This document shows, piece by piece, positions 28,945 to 36,417 of a DNA stretch of 37,494 nt. Every line of letters starts with the position of its first letter. The stretch's first letter is position 1. Source of the DNA: Synergistaceae bacterium (GTDB lineage Bacteria > Synergistota > Synergistia > Synergistales > Synergistaceae). A program made the translations under genes and the position numbers. A model generated the notes under the pieces. It made no database searches, had not been told where the DNA came from, and saw only the letters and a list, made by a program, of their open reading frames with translations. The stretch lies in contig JAISZL010000097.1 of NCBI GenBank assembly GCA_031269245.1, forward strand, positions 1-37,494, in the 5' to 3' direction.

Positions 28945-30105
28945 TCACATCCCGCGCCCCGCCGCGCGAGAGTCGTCGATTTTTTTTACCAGCTTGATTA
29001 TGCCGCCCAGCGCCCAGGCGAAAGACGCGCAGATGGCACAGGCAATGACGACCGCCAGCGCGGCGTTCGGGGCTACGGACTTGTGCAGGGGCGCTCCGAA
29101 TTTCACGGCGCCTGACATAAGGCTCGGGATGCAACTCAGATATTCCGCCAACGAGATGGCGCGGACGGAGGATGGTTGGAAGCAGTAGCTCACCGGTATG
29201 CCTATCAGAACGCCGGCCAACCCGAATCGCGCGGCCGTGTCGCGCGTCAGCGCCTTCGCGCGTGACAATGCGCGTTTGAGGCTGTCCCAGCCGAGCTCAT
29301 TGGCGCCCATCAGACCCTCCGGCCGAAGGACCATCACCAGCACAAGCACGAGCCCGTAGATCAGCATTCGGTACTGTGATATGGGGCGGAACATCTCGGT
29401 GACCAAGGTCAGTATGAGGGTCCCCATCAGACAGCCGCTCATGGAACCGAGACCGCCGAAGACGACTATCGAGACCAGCTCCGTTGACTTCGCCATGTCG
29501 AACATGACTGGCTGTATGAAGGACATGAACCCAGCCAGGAGCGACCCGCTGACCCCGCAGTAGAAACCGGATATCGCTAGGCTGAACACCCTGTGCCTCG
29601 ACGTGTTGAAGCCCAGGAGCGAGGCCGCAACGTAGTCGTCGCGGCACGCCTTGAACGCTCTGCCGTAATTGCTGTTTATGAGGAAAAACATGCCGACGGC
29701 GAGCACAGCCATGAAACCGACGGCCACGGGCGCCGTAGTGTAGTGAGGGATACCCGGATACCCCCTCGCACCGCGCGTCACGCTCTCCCAGTTCTCTATT
29801 ACGAGCCTGATGGCCTCGCCCAGGCCGAGGGACGCTATGGTGTAGTAGTCGCCGACGAGCTTCAGGGTAGGCAGCCCTATCAGATACGCGAAGAACATCG
29901 CGGCGAGTCCGCCCGCTATTATGGCCGGCATCCACGGCACGCCGAGTTTTATTATCAGTATCGTCGACGTGTACGCGCCTATGGCCATGTAGCCGGCGTG
30001 CCCCAGCGTGAAGATCCCGGTGAAACCGGTGAAGAGCGACACGCCCATCGCCGCTATGCAGTTTATCGCCAAAAGGGTGACGATGCCAATCGTGTAATCC
30101 CCCAT
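28945..30105 (-). CDS. livM: Branched-chain amino-acid permease LivM
   Basis: A 386-residue inner-membrane permease with about ten hydrophobic segments. The LivM signature FTGIFTLGHAGYMAIGAY is at 29-46, and the EAA-like loop FGGLGSMSGCLMG is around residue 215. The C-terminus carries an extra pair of hydrophobic helices (about 300-315 and 350-372) beyond the usual LivM end, making it longer than many homologues. It starts 11 bases after livH. It forms the translocation path with LivH. Confidence 0.93.
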   Translation of the reverse strand: MGDYTIGIVTLLAINCIAAMGVSLFTGFTGIFTLGHAGYMAIGAYTSTILIIKLGVPWMPAIIAGGLAAMFFAYLIGLPTLKLVGDYYTIASLGLGEAIRLVIENWESVTRGARGYPGIPHYTTAPVAVGFMAVLAVGMFFLINSNYGRAFKACRDDYVAASLLGFNTSRHRVFSLAISGFYCGVSGSLLAGFMSFIQPVMFDMAKSTELVSIVVFGGLGSMSGCLMGTLILTLVTEMFRPISQYRMLIYGLVLVLVMVLRPEGLMGANELGWDSLKRALSRAKALTRDTAARFGLAGVLIGIPVSYCFQPSSVRAISLAEYLSCIPSLMSGAVKFGAPLHKSVAPNAALAVVIACAICASFAWALGGIIKLVKKIDDSRAAGRGM

Positions 30106-30116
30106 GACCGGACCCG

Positions 30117-31010
30117 CTAAACTTTCTCGCCGACCGATTTGCCGAACAACCCGGTCGGGCGGACTATCAGAGTTATTATGAGCAGCCCGAAGACTATGAG
30201 GTCCCTGAACTGGCTGGAGAGGAAGCCAGCCGCCAGCATCTCAGCGAGCCCGAGGATCAGGCTCCCCACGACGGCGCCCGGCAGCGAGCCAAGCCCGCCG
30301 ATGACCGCGGCCACAAACGCCTTGGTCGTTATGACGCCCAGCTGGGGGTAGAGGGAGTACCTGGCCGAGAGGAATATCCCCCCAATCGCCGCGAGAAGCC
30401 CCGCGACGAAGAAGACAAGCGATATGAGCAAGTTGACGTTGACCCCCATCAGGCCGGCCGTCCTCAGGCTATACGACGCGGCCCTGATCGCGAGTCCCCA
30501 CTTCGTCTTGGAGAGAAAGAGCTGCAATCCCACCAGGAAGACCACGGCGGTGACGAGCGACAGCAGGTCGGACGCGCTCGTTGACGCCACCCCAAAGACG
30601 TTCACCGTCTGCATCGGTATGACCGGCGGTAGCGCCCTGAAGCGGCCCCCGATCGTCACCACGAATATGTTCTCGATGACTATGCTCATGCCCATCGACG
30701 CGATCAGCATGTAGAGCGTTATCGGCGTCCTCTCCCTTATCGGCTTGTACGCCATGCGCTCCACCGCCATCGCTGATATCCCTGCGCCCAGCAGAGCCGC
30801 TAGCGACGCGACCCATATGTTGGCGCCGCCTTTCAGAAGCGAGTAGTAGCAGATGTACCCGCCAATCACCAAAAAACCGCCGTGCGCGAAATTGGAGAAC
30901 AAGAGAACGGAGTAGACGAGAGAATAACCGACAGCGATGAGGGCGTAAACGGAACCCAGAGATAAACCGTTTATTACCTGCTGAATGAGACTGCTCACAG
31001 AAACAAACAC
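30117..31010 (-). CDS. livH: Branched-chain amino-acid permease LivH
   Basis: A 297-residue membrane permease and first gene of the LIV operon. The family start QQVINGLSLGSVYALIAVGYSLVY and the loop AAVIGGLGSLPGAVVGSLILG are clear, with eight or so transmembrane segments. The GTG at 31010 abuts GAGGAG too closely, and an in-frame GTG at 30998, 12 bases beyond the site, is an alternative start. The stop is TAG. A promoter and a symmetrical operator-like repeat lie just upstream at 31087-31114. No livK precedes it. Confidence 0.93.
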   Translation of the reverse strand: MFVSVSSLIQQVINGLSLGSVYALIAVGYSLVYSVLLFSNFAHGGFLVIGGYICYYSLLKGGANIWVASLAALLGAGISAMAVERMAYKPIRERTPITLYMLIASMGMSIVIENIFVVTIGGRFRALPPVIPMQTVNVFGVASTSASDLLSLVTAVVFLVGLQLFLSKTKWGLAIRAASYSLRTAGLMGVNVNLLISLVFFVAGLLAAIGGIFLSARYSLYPQLGVITTKAFVAAVIGGLGSLPGAVVGSLILGLAEMLAAGFLSSQFRDLIVFGLLIITLIVRPTGLFGKSVGEKV

Positions 31011-31086
31011 CTCCTCATCTCACGACGCGCTGAACCGACGCGGTTTGACCAAAATCGCTTAACGTAATAAACTTCTGAGTAGGTTG

Positions 31087-31114
31087 ATTTTACATGTTAC
31101 TGAAAATATGTAAA
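31087..31114 (-). promoter_or_regulatory. Promoter and overlapping inverted repeat of the LIV operon
   Basis: On the minus strand TTTACA, 16 bases, TAAAAT. An inverted repeat TTTACAT/ATGTAAA (31089-31095, 31108-31114) spans from the -35 to the -10, a position where a bound regulator would block the polymerase. Confidence 0.5.
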
Positions 31115-31130
31115 CCCGCATTTCTGCCGC

Positions 31131-31244
31131 TCACTTTAGTATCTTCAAATACTCAATGGCTTCGGGCCTCCCCCGAGCCTCGTCTATGGACACAGCGCGC
31201 GACGTGTATCGCGTCTATATCAAGACCGCGGAGGCGGTGTTCAT
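31131..31244 (-). CDS. Possible 37-codon ORF containing UAG, coupled to trmB
   Basis: An ATG (31244-31242) overlaps the stop of the TrmB-like gene as ATGA. The frame reads nine codons, then TAG (31217-31215), then 27 codons to TGA at 31131, ending RGRPEAIEYLKILK, which looks like a genuine protein C-terminus. It could be a small pyrrolysine-containing ORF, a UAG-terminated nonapeptide, or the eroded tail of a former gene. No homologue is known to me. Confidence 0.25.
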
Positions 31245-32197
31245 AGTTCGGCTCCGGTCTTGCGCGTTACGTGCCGCAGGCTTGCGCGAACTCCGGGGGT
31301 TCTGTACGGGTGTCCCACGGAGTCGGTCTTGGCCCGCAGCCTGCCGTCGGCGTGAACGATCTTGACGCGGTAATGCTGCTCGAAGCCCTCGTCTATGGAG
31401 ATGACCTTGACAAGCGCGCTCATGCCGGCTCCGAAAAACACCTCCCTGAACACGACCTTGTAATCACTGTTCTCCAGCTCGTTGCCCTCGAGCGACCTCA
31501 CCAGATCTCTGAAACTCTCCTCGTTTAACGCCGTTGTGGCTGCCAACAGCGATTCCGCCGATTCCATCGTCTCCAGTTCCTCCCGAATTTTTTGAGTAGA
31601 CGTGCCCCGGACCGCGCTCTTCTTTTTTTTTGCGCGTACCTCGTAAATGTCTCGTCCCATGCCCAGCCACTTTCGCTCGTACTTCGTACTGAAGCCTCTT
31701 GGCTGGATTCGCGTCACGGGACCCGCCTCGTATGTGCCGGCAGCGGCGAATACGTCCCTCGTCTCAGCGGCATACCAGTCCACGTCGGTGACGAGTGTGA
31801 ACGTTCCGCTGAGCACGAGGCGGGAGGCCAGCAGGTCCGCGAACTCCCTCCGCGCCACCCTGCGCTCCGCATGTCTTCGCTTCGGCCAGGGGCAGGGGCA
31901 GTTCATGAACACCTCCGAGACGCACTCGCCGTCGAAGGCGTATTTAAGAAGGTATCTCGCGTCGCCCCAGACTAGGCGGATGTTCTCGAGCCTCCCGGCC
32001 AACGCCCTGCGCGCGCCCTTCGCAATACACCACTGCGATATCTCCATGCCGACCACCGTATAGCCCGGCCTCTCCGCCGCCAAGCGCTCCAAGAACTCCC
32101 CGTTGCCGAACCCTATTTCGACCGCCAGCGGCCCGTCCGTATCCCGGAATGGCGGAGTGTCCGGCCCGCGCAGGATATCTCCGAAATTCCAATACAT
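31241..32197 (-). CDS. trmB: TrmB-like tRNA (guanine-N7) methyltransferase with C-terminal extension
   Basis: A 318-residue protein. Residues 1-200 form a SAM methyltransferase domain: SAM motif VEIGFGNGEFLE (26-37), GMEIS, VWGDARY, and the family motif at 98-109. There the usual FPDPWPKKRH reads NCPCPWPKRRH, so the Phe and the important Asp are both Cys. Residues 200-318 are an extra domain, starting with a KKKK linker, absent from ordinary TrmB. The enzyme normally makes m7G46 in tRNA. The altered motif raises the question of changed activity. It lies eight bases after a small hypothetical gene and shares its promoter. Confidence 0.82.
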   Translation of the reverse strand: MYWNFGDILRGPDTPPFRDTDGPLAVEIGFGNGEFLERLAAERPGYTVVGMEISQWCIAKGARRALAGRLENIRLVWGDARYLLKYAFDGECVSEVFMNCPCPWPKRRHAERRVARREFADLLASRLVLSGTFTLVTDVDWYAAETRDVFAAAGTYEAGPVTRIQPRGFSTKYERKWLGMGRDIYEVRAKKKKSAVRGTSTQKIREELETMESAESLLAATTALNEESFRDLVRSLEGNELENSDYKVVFREVFFGAGMSALVKVISIDEGFEQHYRVKIVHADGRLRAKTDSVGHPYRTPGVRASLRHVTRKTGAEL

Positions 32198-32205
32198 TGA
32201 TTAGA

Positions 32206-32487
32206 TCACTTCCCCGGCATGATCCAGCGGCGCACCGCCCGAAAAACCATGACGCGCGAGTATGCGCCGATCAATCGAAGGAGCCGGGTAACGTCGGCGG
32301 TGTTGGTGAGTGACACGAAATGTTCTGGTTCCGGTGAGATGATAAATCCTCGGAGCGCGTACACAAGATCATCATCGCAACGCCCCGTCAATGTTCCATA
32401 GCTAAAAATCTGGCTGATAACCTGTTTTACCCTTATGCTCATCTCGTATTTCCCCGCATTGCCAAGCCTTTGAATCAATGGTAGCAT
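32206..32487 (-). CDS. Hypothetical small protein upstream of trmB
   Basis: A 93-residue unrecognised protein with mixed helix and basic C-terminus (RAVRRWIMPGK). It is directly upstream of trmB (gap of eight bases) and downstream of a good minus-strand promoter at 32544-32572, which supports expression. The ribosome-binding site at ATG 32487 is weak; ATG 32442 (MSIRVKQ) is an alternative. Composition is less GC-rich than its neighbours. Confidence 0.45.
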   Translation of the reverse strand: MLPLIQRLGNAGKYEMSIRVKQVISQIFSYGTLTGRCDDDLVYALRGFIISPEPEHFVSLTNTADVTRLLRLIGAYSRVMVFRAVRRWIMPGK

Positions 32488-32543
32488 ATCCGTAACTCTC
32501 TCTCACTAGTCCGGCTTGTGTACCATTTATTGAGTGATATTAT

Positions 32544-32572
32544 ATCATATTTAGGTTACGCTAGGTTGTTAA
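32544..32572 (-). promoter_or_regulatory. Promoter of hypothetical gene/trmB unit
   Basis: Minus strand TTAACA, 17 bases, TATGAT, with a perfect TATAAT overlapping just downstream. It begins five bases from the 3' end of tRNA-Ser. Confidence 0.5.
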
Positions 32573-32576
32573 GACC

Positions 32577-32664
32577 TGGCGGAGGGCGCAGGATTCGAAC
32601 CCGCGGTGGGTCTCCCCACAATTGATTTCAAGTCAACCGCCATCGACCGCTCGGCCAGCCCTCC
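32577..32664 (-). tRNA. tRNA-Ser (UGA anticodon)
   Basis: An 88-base class II tRNA including CCA. Acceptor GGAGGGC pairs with GCCCTCC. The D arm is GGCCGAGCGGTCGATGGC, the anticodon loop is CTTGAAA (anticodon TGA), the long variable arm TGGGGAGACCCA is typical of serine, and the T arm contains GGTTCGAATCC. A promoter (TTGAAT, 18 bases, TATAAT at 32677-32682 on the minus strand) precedes it. Confidence 0.96.
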
Positions 32665-32676
32665 GTCCGGAAGTGT

Positions 32677-32706
32677 ATTATATACTTGTACAATAAAAAT
32701 ATTCAA
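32677..32706 (-). promoter_or_regulatory. Promoter of tRNA-Ser
   Basis: Minus strand TTGAAT (32701-32706), 18 bases, TATAAT (32677-32682), about 13 bases before the mature tRNA 5' end. Confidence 0.6.
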
Positions 32707-32728
32707 TAGCCAATGCGAGGTCGATACC

Positions 32729-33169
32729 ATGAAGAATAACGACGATTTGTTCACCCTTTCCTCCACAATTCGGGTGAGGTACGCGGAAACGGACAAAATG
32801 GGGATAGCGTACAACGCGAACTATCTCGTGTGGTTCGAGGTCGCCCGGACTGAGTTCTGCAGGAATTTGGGAAAGGCCTATCGAGGATGGGAGGCACAGG
32901 GATATTTCCTTCCTGTCGTCGAGTCATACTGCCGATTCAGGTTTCCGGCGAGCTACGACGACCTTGTCTCGCTTTACTGCAGAGCGCCGATCGAACAGAT
33001 AAAACCGCACAGCATCCTCTTTGAGTACAAGGTAATGTCGGACCGCGACGTCTTGGCCGATGGGTGGACCAAACACGCTTTCGTGAACTCGGAGGGGAAG
33101 CTCCACAAGAAGGACAATCAGTTCCAGATGTGGCTGCTGGAGGAAGGGAGAAAGCTTTGCCGCGAATAA
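32729..33169 (+). CDS. YbgC/FadM-like acyl-CoA thioesterase
   Basis: A 146-residue hot-dog-fold thioesterase of the 4HBT family. The active-site segment RVRYAETDKMGIAYNANYLVWF (residues about 15-36) has the catalytic Asp in ETD and the family Asn-Tyr. It hydrolyses acyl-CoA or acyl-ACP; the substrate cannot be specified. ATG 32729 has GAGG upstream; an open extension to 32606 reads through the tRNA gene region and is not coding. The gene overlaps the prepilin start by 13 bases, so the pair is coupled. The stop is TAA. Confidence 0.88.
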   Translation: MKNNDDLFTLSSTIRVRYAETDKMGIAYNANYLVWFEVARTEFCRNLGKAYRGWEAQGYFLPVVESYCRFRFPASYDDLVSLYCRAPIEQIKPHSILFEYKVMSDRDVLADGWTKHAFVNSEGKLHKKDNQFQMWLLEEGRKLCRE

Positions 33170-33690
33170 CCCGCGTTGGTTTCACGTTGATCGAGGTCAT
33201 AGTCACCATGTCGATCCTGTTGAGCGTCACCGCGTTCTTGACAATAAATGCGGTGTCGGCGCTGGAAAAATATTCCGACCCGCGTTCGGAATATCGCGTC
33301 GCGATGGAGGTCAAGTTCACTACCAATTGGATAGAGAGTATCCTGAGGAGATCTCTGGTCTCTCTGAGCGACGTCAGGTTCACCGTGCCGTACAGCACCC
33401 CTTCGCCAAACATTAAAATCTTGTGGCTCGTTTCCAGCCACAGCGAGGAGCGAGTTTCAGATGTCATAGAGTTTCGGTCCGTGTCCTCCAGCATTCATAC
33501 ATACAACCACTCCGCTCAGACCTTGAGCCCCGCGCTCCTCCTCCACGTCTACGTAAAGGACGAAAGCGGGAACGGCAGGATGACAGATTGGCGCATATCT
33601 GTCTCTGGATATGGGTTCGTGAGAGCCTATCGCGAGCCTTCGAAACAAGCGCGAGGTCTTTGTGCCGGCACCGAGGCGTCCGTCGCGTGA
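33157..33690 (+). CDS. Type IV prepilin-like / pseudopilin protein
   Basis: A 177-residue protein with a class III signal: MPRITRVG followed by FTLIEVIVTMSILLSV. The prepilin-peptidase site lies between G8 and F9, the conserved Glu is at +5, and a hydrophobic assembly helix covers about residues 9-31. The rest is a globular periplasmic domain without recognised motifs. The TTG start at 33157 has AGGGAG six bases upstream; longer readings enter the thioesterase gene. No pilus ATPase or platform gene is nearby, so it is an orphan pilin or minor pseudopilin. The role (competence, secretion, adhesion) is open. Confidence 0.78.
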   Translation: MPRITRVGFTLIEVIVTMSILLSVTAFLTINAVSALEKYSDPRSEYRVAMEVKFTTNWIESILRRSLVSLSDVRFTVPYSTPSPNIKILWLVSSHSEERVSDVIEFRSVSSSIHTYNHSAQTLSPALLLHVYVKDESGNGRMTDWRISVSGYGFVRAYREPSKQARGLCAGTEASVA

Positions 33691-33728
33691 ATTTCGGTGC
33701 GGGTCCCGCGGTCGTCAAGGCAAATATC

Positions 33729-33766
33729 GTTTTTAAGAGGGCTGATTTATCGTCAGATGCCTAAAG
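33729..33766 (+). repeat. Dispersed intergenic repeat, 5' module
   Basis: GTTTTTAAGAGGGCTGATTT followed by ATCGTCAGATGCCTAAAG matches copies at 11449-11480 and 15141-15175. It lies between the prepilin gene and the convergent motB. Confidence 0.5.
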
Positions 33767-33873
33767 ATCAGCTATAAAATGTCAAGCCCGAACCCTATTC
33801 CTAGCTGCCTCGCTCGCGGCCGTAAGGTGGTGTTTCCCCCTCGTGCCGGTGAACCAGCCGGATTGGCTCCATC

Positions 33874-34647
33874 CTACGGCCTGGATACCACCAATTCCAC
33901 TCGGCGATTCAGCTGACGGCCTTCCGGTGTGCTGTTGTCCCCTATGGGCTGATATTCTCCGTAGCCTCGGGCACTGAACAAGCCAGGATTGAGTTCCGTG
34001 TTCTCCAGCAGGACGACCAGGAAATTGAAGGCACGCTCCATGCTGAGATACCAGTTTGACGGGTAGCGGGAAGTGCGTATCGGCACGTTGTCCGTGTGCC
34101 CTGTGACGATGATCGCCAGAGGGTGTTCCGCATCCTGGTTGTCCCTCAGGAGAGCGGCTAGGGTGCGGGCCTGATTGACCATATCGCGGGTCACCGCCGC
34201 GCTGCCGGACTGAAACCATATATCGCTTTTGAGCGTGATCAGCATATTCTCACCGTTGAACTCCAACCCTATGGTCCCCTCCAGCGAATTGTCGCTCACG
34301 TACCGCCGCAGCGATGCGTAGAGGTTATCCATCTGTTTTGTGAACACGCCGCTGCCGTTATCGTTGTCTTCTTCTTCAGTCCGCCGCGGCGGCGGAGGCA
34401 GAAGCACGTTGAGGTCCATAGGTATGAGACCGCCTTCCGGGAACATCTCTATGACACCGCTTCCCTCGGAGACGCCGAAGGCGTGGGAGAGGGATCCCAT
34501 GACCGCCCTGAACTTTTCCTCCTGGACCGTGCTGGAGGCAAAGAGGACTATAAAAAGCGCCAGAAGCAGCGTCATCAGGTCCGAATAGGGAATCAGCCAG
34601 CTTTCGTCCGCGTGTTCTTCGTGCGGTTCTTTCTTGCGCTTTGCCAT
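33874..34647 (-). CDS. motB: MotB-like stator protein with OmpA peptidoglycan-binding domain
   Basis: A 257-residue inner-membrane protein. Residues 1-14 are charged and cytosolic. The single transmembrane helix begins in SWLIPYSDLMTLLLALFIVL and contains the ion-binding Asp of MotB (PYSD). A plug and Pro-rich linker follow, then an OmpA/MotB domain from about residue 115 with VTGHTDNVPIRT, SMERAFNFLVVL and RQLNRRVELVV. ATG 34647 is nine bases after GGGAG; ATG 34653 is an alternative overlapping the motA stop. It pairs with MotA as a proton or sodium channel. The stop is TAG. Confidence 0.92.
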   Translation of the reverse strand: MAKRKKEPHEEHADESWLIPYSDLMTLLLALFIVLFASSTVQEEKFRAVMGSLSHAFGVSEGSGVIEMFPEGGLIPMDLNVLLPPPPRRTEEEDNDNGSGVFTKQMDNLYASLRRYVSDNSLEGTIGLEFNGENMLITLKSDIWFQSGSAAVTRDMVNQARTLAALLRDNQDAEHPLAIIVTGHTDNVPIRTSRYPSNWYLSMERAFNFLVVLLENTELNPGLFSARGYGEYQPIGDNSTPEGRQLNRRVELVVSRP

Positions 34648-34649
34648 GA

Positions 34650-35450
34650 TCATTTGCTCCCAGACTTGCGCTCGACTTCCGCCGCTTCCATTCTCTCCCG
34701 CTCCAACGGGGGCAGGGATACCATGAGGCGTTCCCTGAGCTTTGCCGGGTTTTCTCCCTCGACAATGCCGAGTACACCGTCGCATATCAGCTCTTTAACG
34801 AACACCTCCTGTTTGGATTTCTGTTTCAGCCGGTTCGCGAAAGGATGCCACAGCACATATCCAGTGAAGATACCGAGAAGCGTGGCGATAAAGGCCGCGG
34901 AAATGGCGTGCCCCAGAGCGTCCGTATCTCCCATGTGGCTAAGGGCCGCTATGAGTCCCAAGACCGCTCCGAGAACCCCCAATGTCGGCGCGTACATGCC
35001 GGCCTGAGTGAATATCTGGGCGCCCGCGGCGTGCCGGGCCTTCATGGCGTCTATCGCGGCGTACAGATTATCGCCGAGCTTCTGCACGTTCGATTCCGAC
35101 AACGCTATCGAAAAACTCAGCTTCATGAACGGATCGGGAATTTCTTCGAGCTTCTTCTCCATGACCAGTATTCCTTCCTTGCGAACCATCTCCGCCACCG
35201 TCACCAGCGTATCTATGGCTTCCGTGGCCGAGAGAGACCTCTGTTGTCCGAACAACACCTTGATCAGCTTTCCCGTCCTTTTTATCTCGCCGCCCGGCGT
35301 TGCTATGATGACGGCCCCGGCGGTTCCAACCAAGATTATGAAAAAAGCGGCCGGATTGTTCAGGGCAGCGTAAGGGACTCCTTTGAAATACATTCCGATC
35401 AGGAGTGCCGCAAAACCGGTTATGATGCCAACTACCCCCATCACATCCAT
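34650..35450 (-). CDS. motA: MotA-like stator channel protein
   Basis: A 266-residue protein with four transmembrane helices (about 2-22, 32-50, 145-170, 180-205) and a large cytosolic loop between the second and third. Conserved MotA features are VLGAVLGLIAALSHMG and AISAAFIATLLGIFTGYVLWHPFANRLK. With MotB it couples ion flow to flagellar rotation. The ATG at 35450 (MDVMGVVG) is preferred; in-frame GTG codons at 35462 and 35459 lie in the Shine-Dalgarno-like AAGGGTGG. The end abuts motB. No other flagellar gene is in view. Confidence 0.92.
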   Translation of the reverse strand: MDVMGVVGIITGFAALLIGMYFKGVPYAALNNPAAFFIILVGTAGAVIIATPGGEIKRTGKLIKVLFGQQRSLSATEAIDTLVTVAEMVRKEGILVMEKKLEEIPDPFMKLSFSIALSESNVQKLGDNLYAAIDAMKARHAAGAQIFTQAGMYAPTLGVLGAVLGLIAALSHMGDTDALGHAISAAFIATLLGIFTGYVLWHPFANRLKQKSKQEVFVKELICDGVLGIVEGENPAKLRERLMVSLPPLERERMEAAEVERKSGSK

Positions 35451-35511
35451 AGATTCCACCACCCTTCGAGAATTGCCCGCCGAATGACCATTGGCCGAGG
35501 TTCTTTAGAAT

Positions 35512-35928
35512 TCACCTCCCGCGGTTTACCAGATATCCGCCTATTGGCATCGACAGCAGTCCCCCCAAAAAACCAGCGGGGCCGAATGTTTCGGTGAAAA
35601 AAAACACAGGGACAGCGGCGGCTGTCGTCACGATGTATCTGTATGTCAGATCGAGCATGAAGCTCATCATGGCGCTCCCCTCGCCGGGTCTCATCATCCT
35701 GAAAAACGATCTCGTCATCACGCACACTTTCACCATCGAACAGGCCCACCCGGCCGCAAGCCCCGCGGCGAATCTCCCGGGGCTCTCGAACCTGGCGCCG
35801 AAAATGCGCAGCCCCATATCTGCCGCCAGAAACGTCACGCACACCAACGTCAGCGATATCGCAAGGCGCCGCGCTGTCCGTAACAGTTCGCGCCTATCCT
35901 TTTCAAATCCTCCGCTAATCGCCGCCAC
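35512..35928 (-). CDS. ATP synthase subunit I (AtpI-like) protein
   Basis: A 138-residue membrane protein with four hydrophobic segments (about 20-40, 50-68, 90-112, 115-132). Size, topology and coupling to the atp genes suggest an AtpI-like assembly factor or Mg2+-related membrane partner of the F-ATPase; there is no strong sequence motif. It overlaps the end of atpC by 14 bases, so it is translated from the atp message. AtpI is more often the first gene of the operon, so this 3' position is unusual. Confidence 0.55.
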   Translation of the reverse strand: MAAISGGFEKDRRELLRTARRLAISLTLVCVTFLAADMGLRIFGARFESPGRFAAGLAAGWACSMVKVCVMTRSFFRMMRPGEGSAMMSFMLDLTYRYIVTTAAAVPVFFFTETFGPAGFLGGLLSMPIGGYLVNRGR

Positions 35929-36400
35929 CGCCAGAGTCGCGCAAGTCTTCGTCGAACTCCATAACGCCCGCGTGTCCCTTGATTATCGAGTAAGCGCTCA
36001 CGTCGACCCTGACCAGAGCGCGGCGCAGACCCAGCTCCATGATATGTATGTCCGTGCTCCCCTTACGCTCCTCCTCGGCGAGCGCGGTCTTCTCCCGCGC
36101 GAGCTCGTTGATGGTCTGCTTTATCCTGTTCGGATGGTCCGCGATCTCGGAGACTACAATGACCTCGTCGTCCAGCACGGAAGCGATGCCTCCCAGGACG
36201 ACCAGAGTATGCACCGCCGAGTTCACACGATACACCAGCAGACCCTCGTTGAGCGTCGCGGTGAACGGCTCGTGTCCGATCTGTATGCCGGCGTCTCCCT
36301 CCGTCGACCTGAATATGACGTAATCCACCTCTTGGTCGCGGAGCGAACCGCGCGGAGTGAGCACCCTCAATCTGAGTTTTTTATCCGTTCGTTCTTCCAT
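35915..36400 (-). CDS. atpC: F-type ATP synthase epsilon subunit
   Basis: A 161-residue subunit of the F1 central stalk. The N-terminal beta-sandwich (residues about 8-90: LRVLTPRGSLRDQEVDYVIF, GDAGIQIGHEPFTATL, VLDDEVIVVSE) is typical, followed by a helical hairpin (about 95-125) and a C-terminal extension of about 35 residues. It is longer than the usual 130-140 residues. It links catalysis to rotation and often inhibits ATP hydrolysis. The ATG start is 17 bases after the atpD stop. Confidence 0.92.
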   Translation of the reverse strand: MEERTDKKLRLRVLTPRGSLRDQEVDYVIFRSTEGDAGIQIGHEPFTATLNEGLLVYRVNSAVHTLVVLGGIASVLDDEVIVVSEIADHPNRIKQTINELAREKTALAEEERKGSTDIHIMELGLRRALVRVDVSAYSIIKGHAGVMEFDEDLRDSGGGGD

Positions 36401-36417
36401 GATGAATCCTCTTGCCC

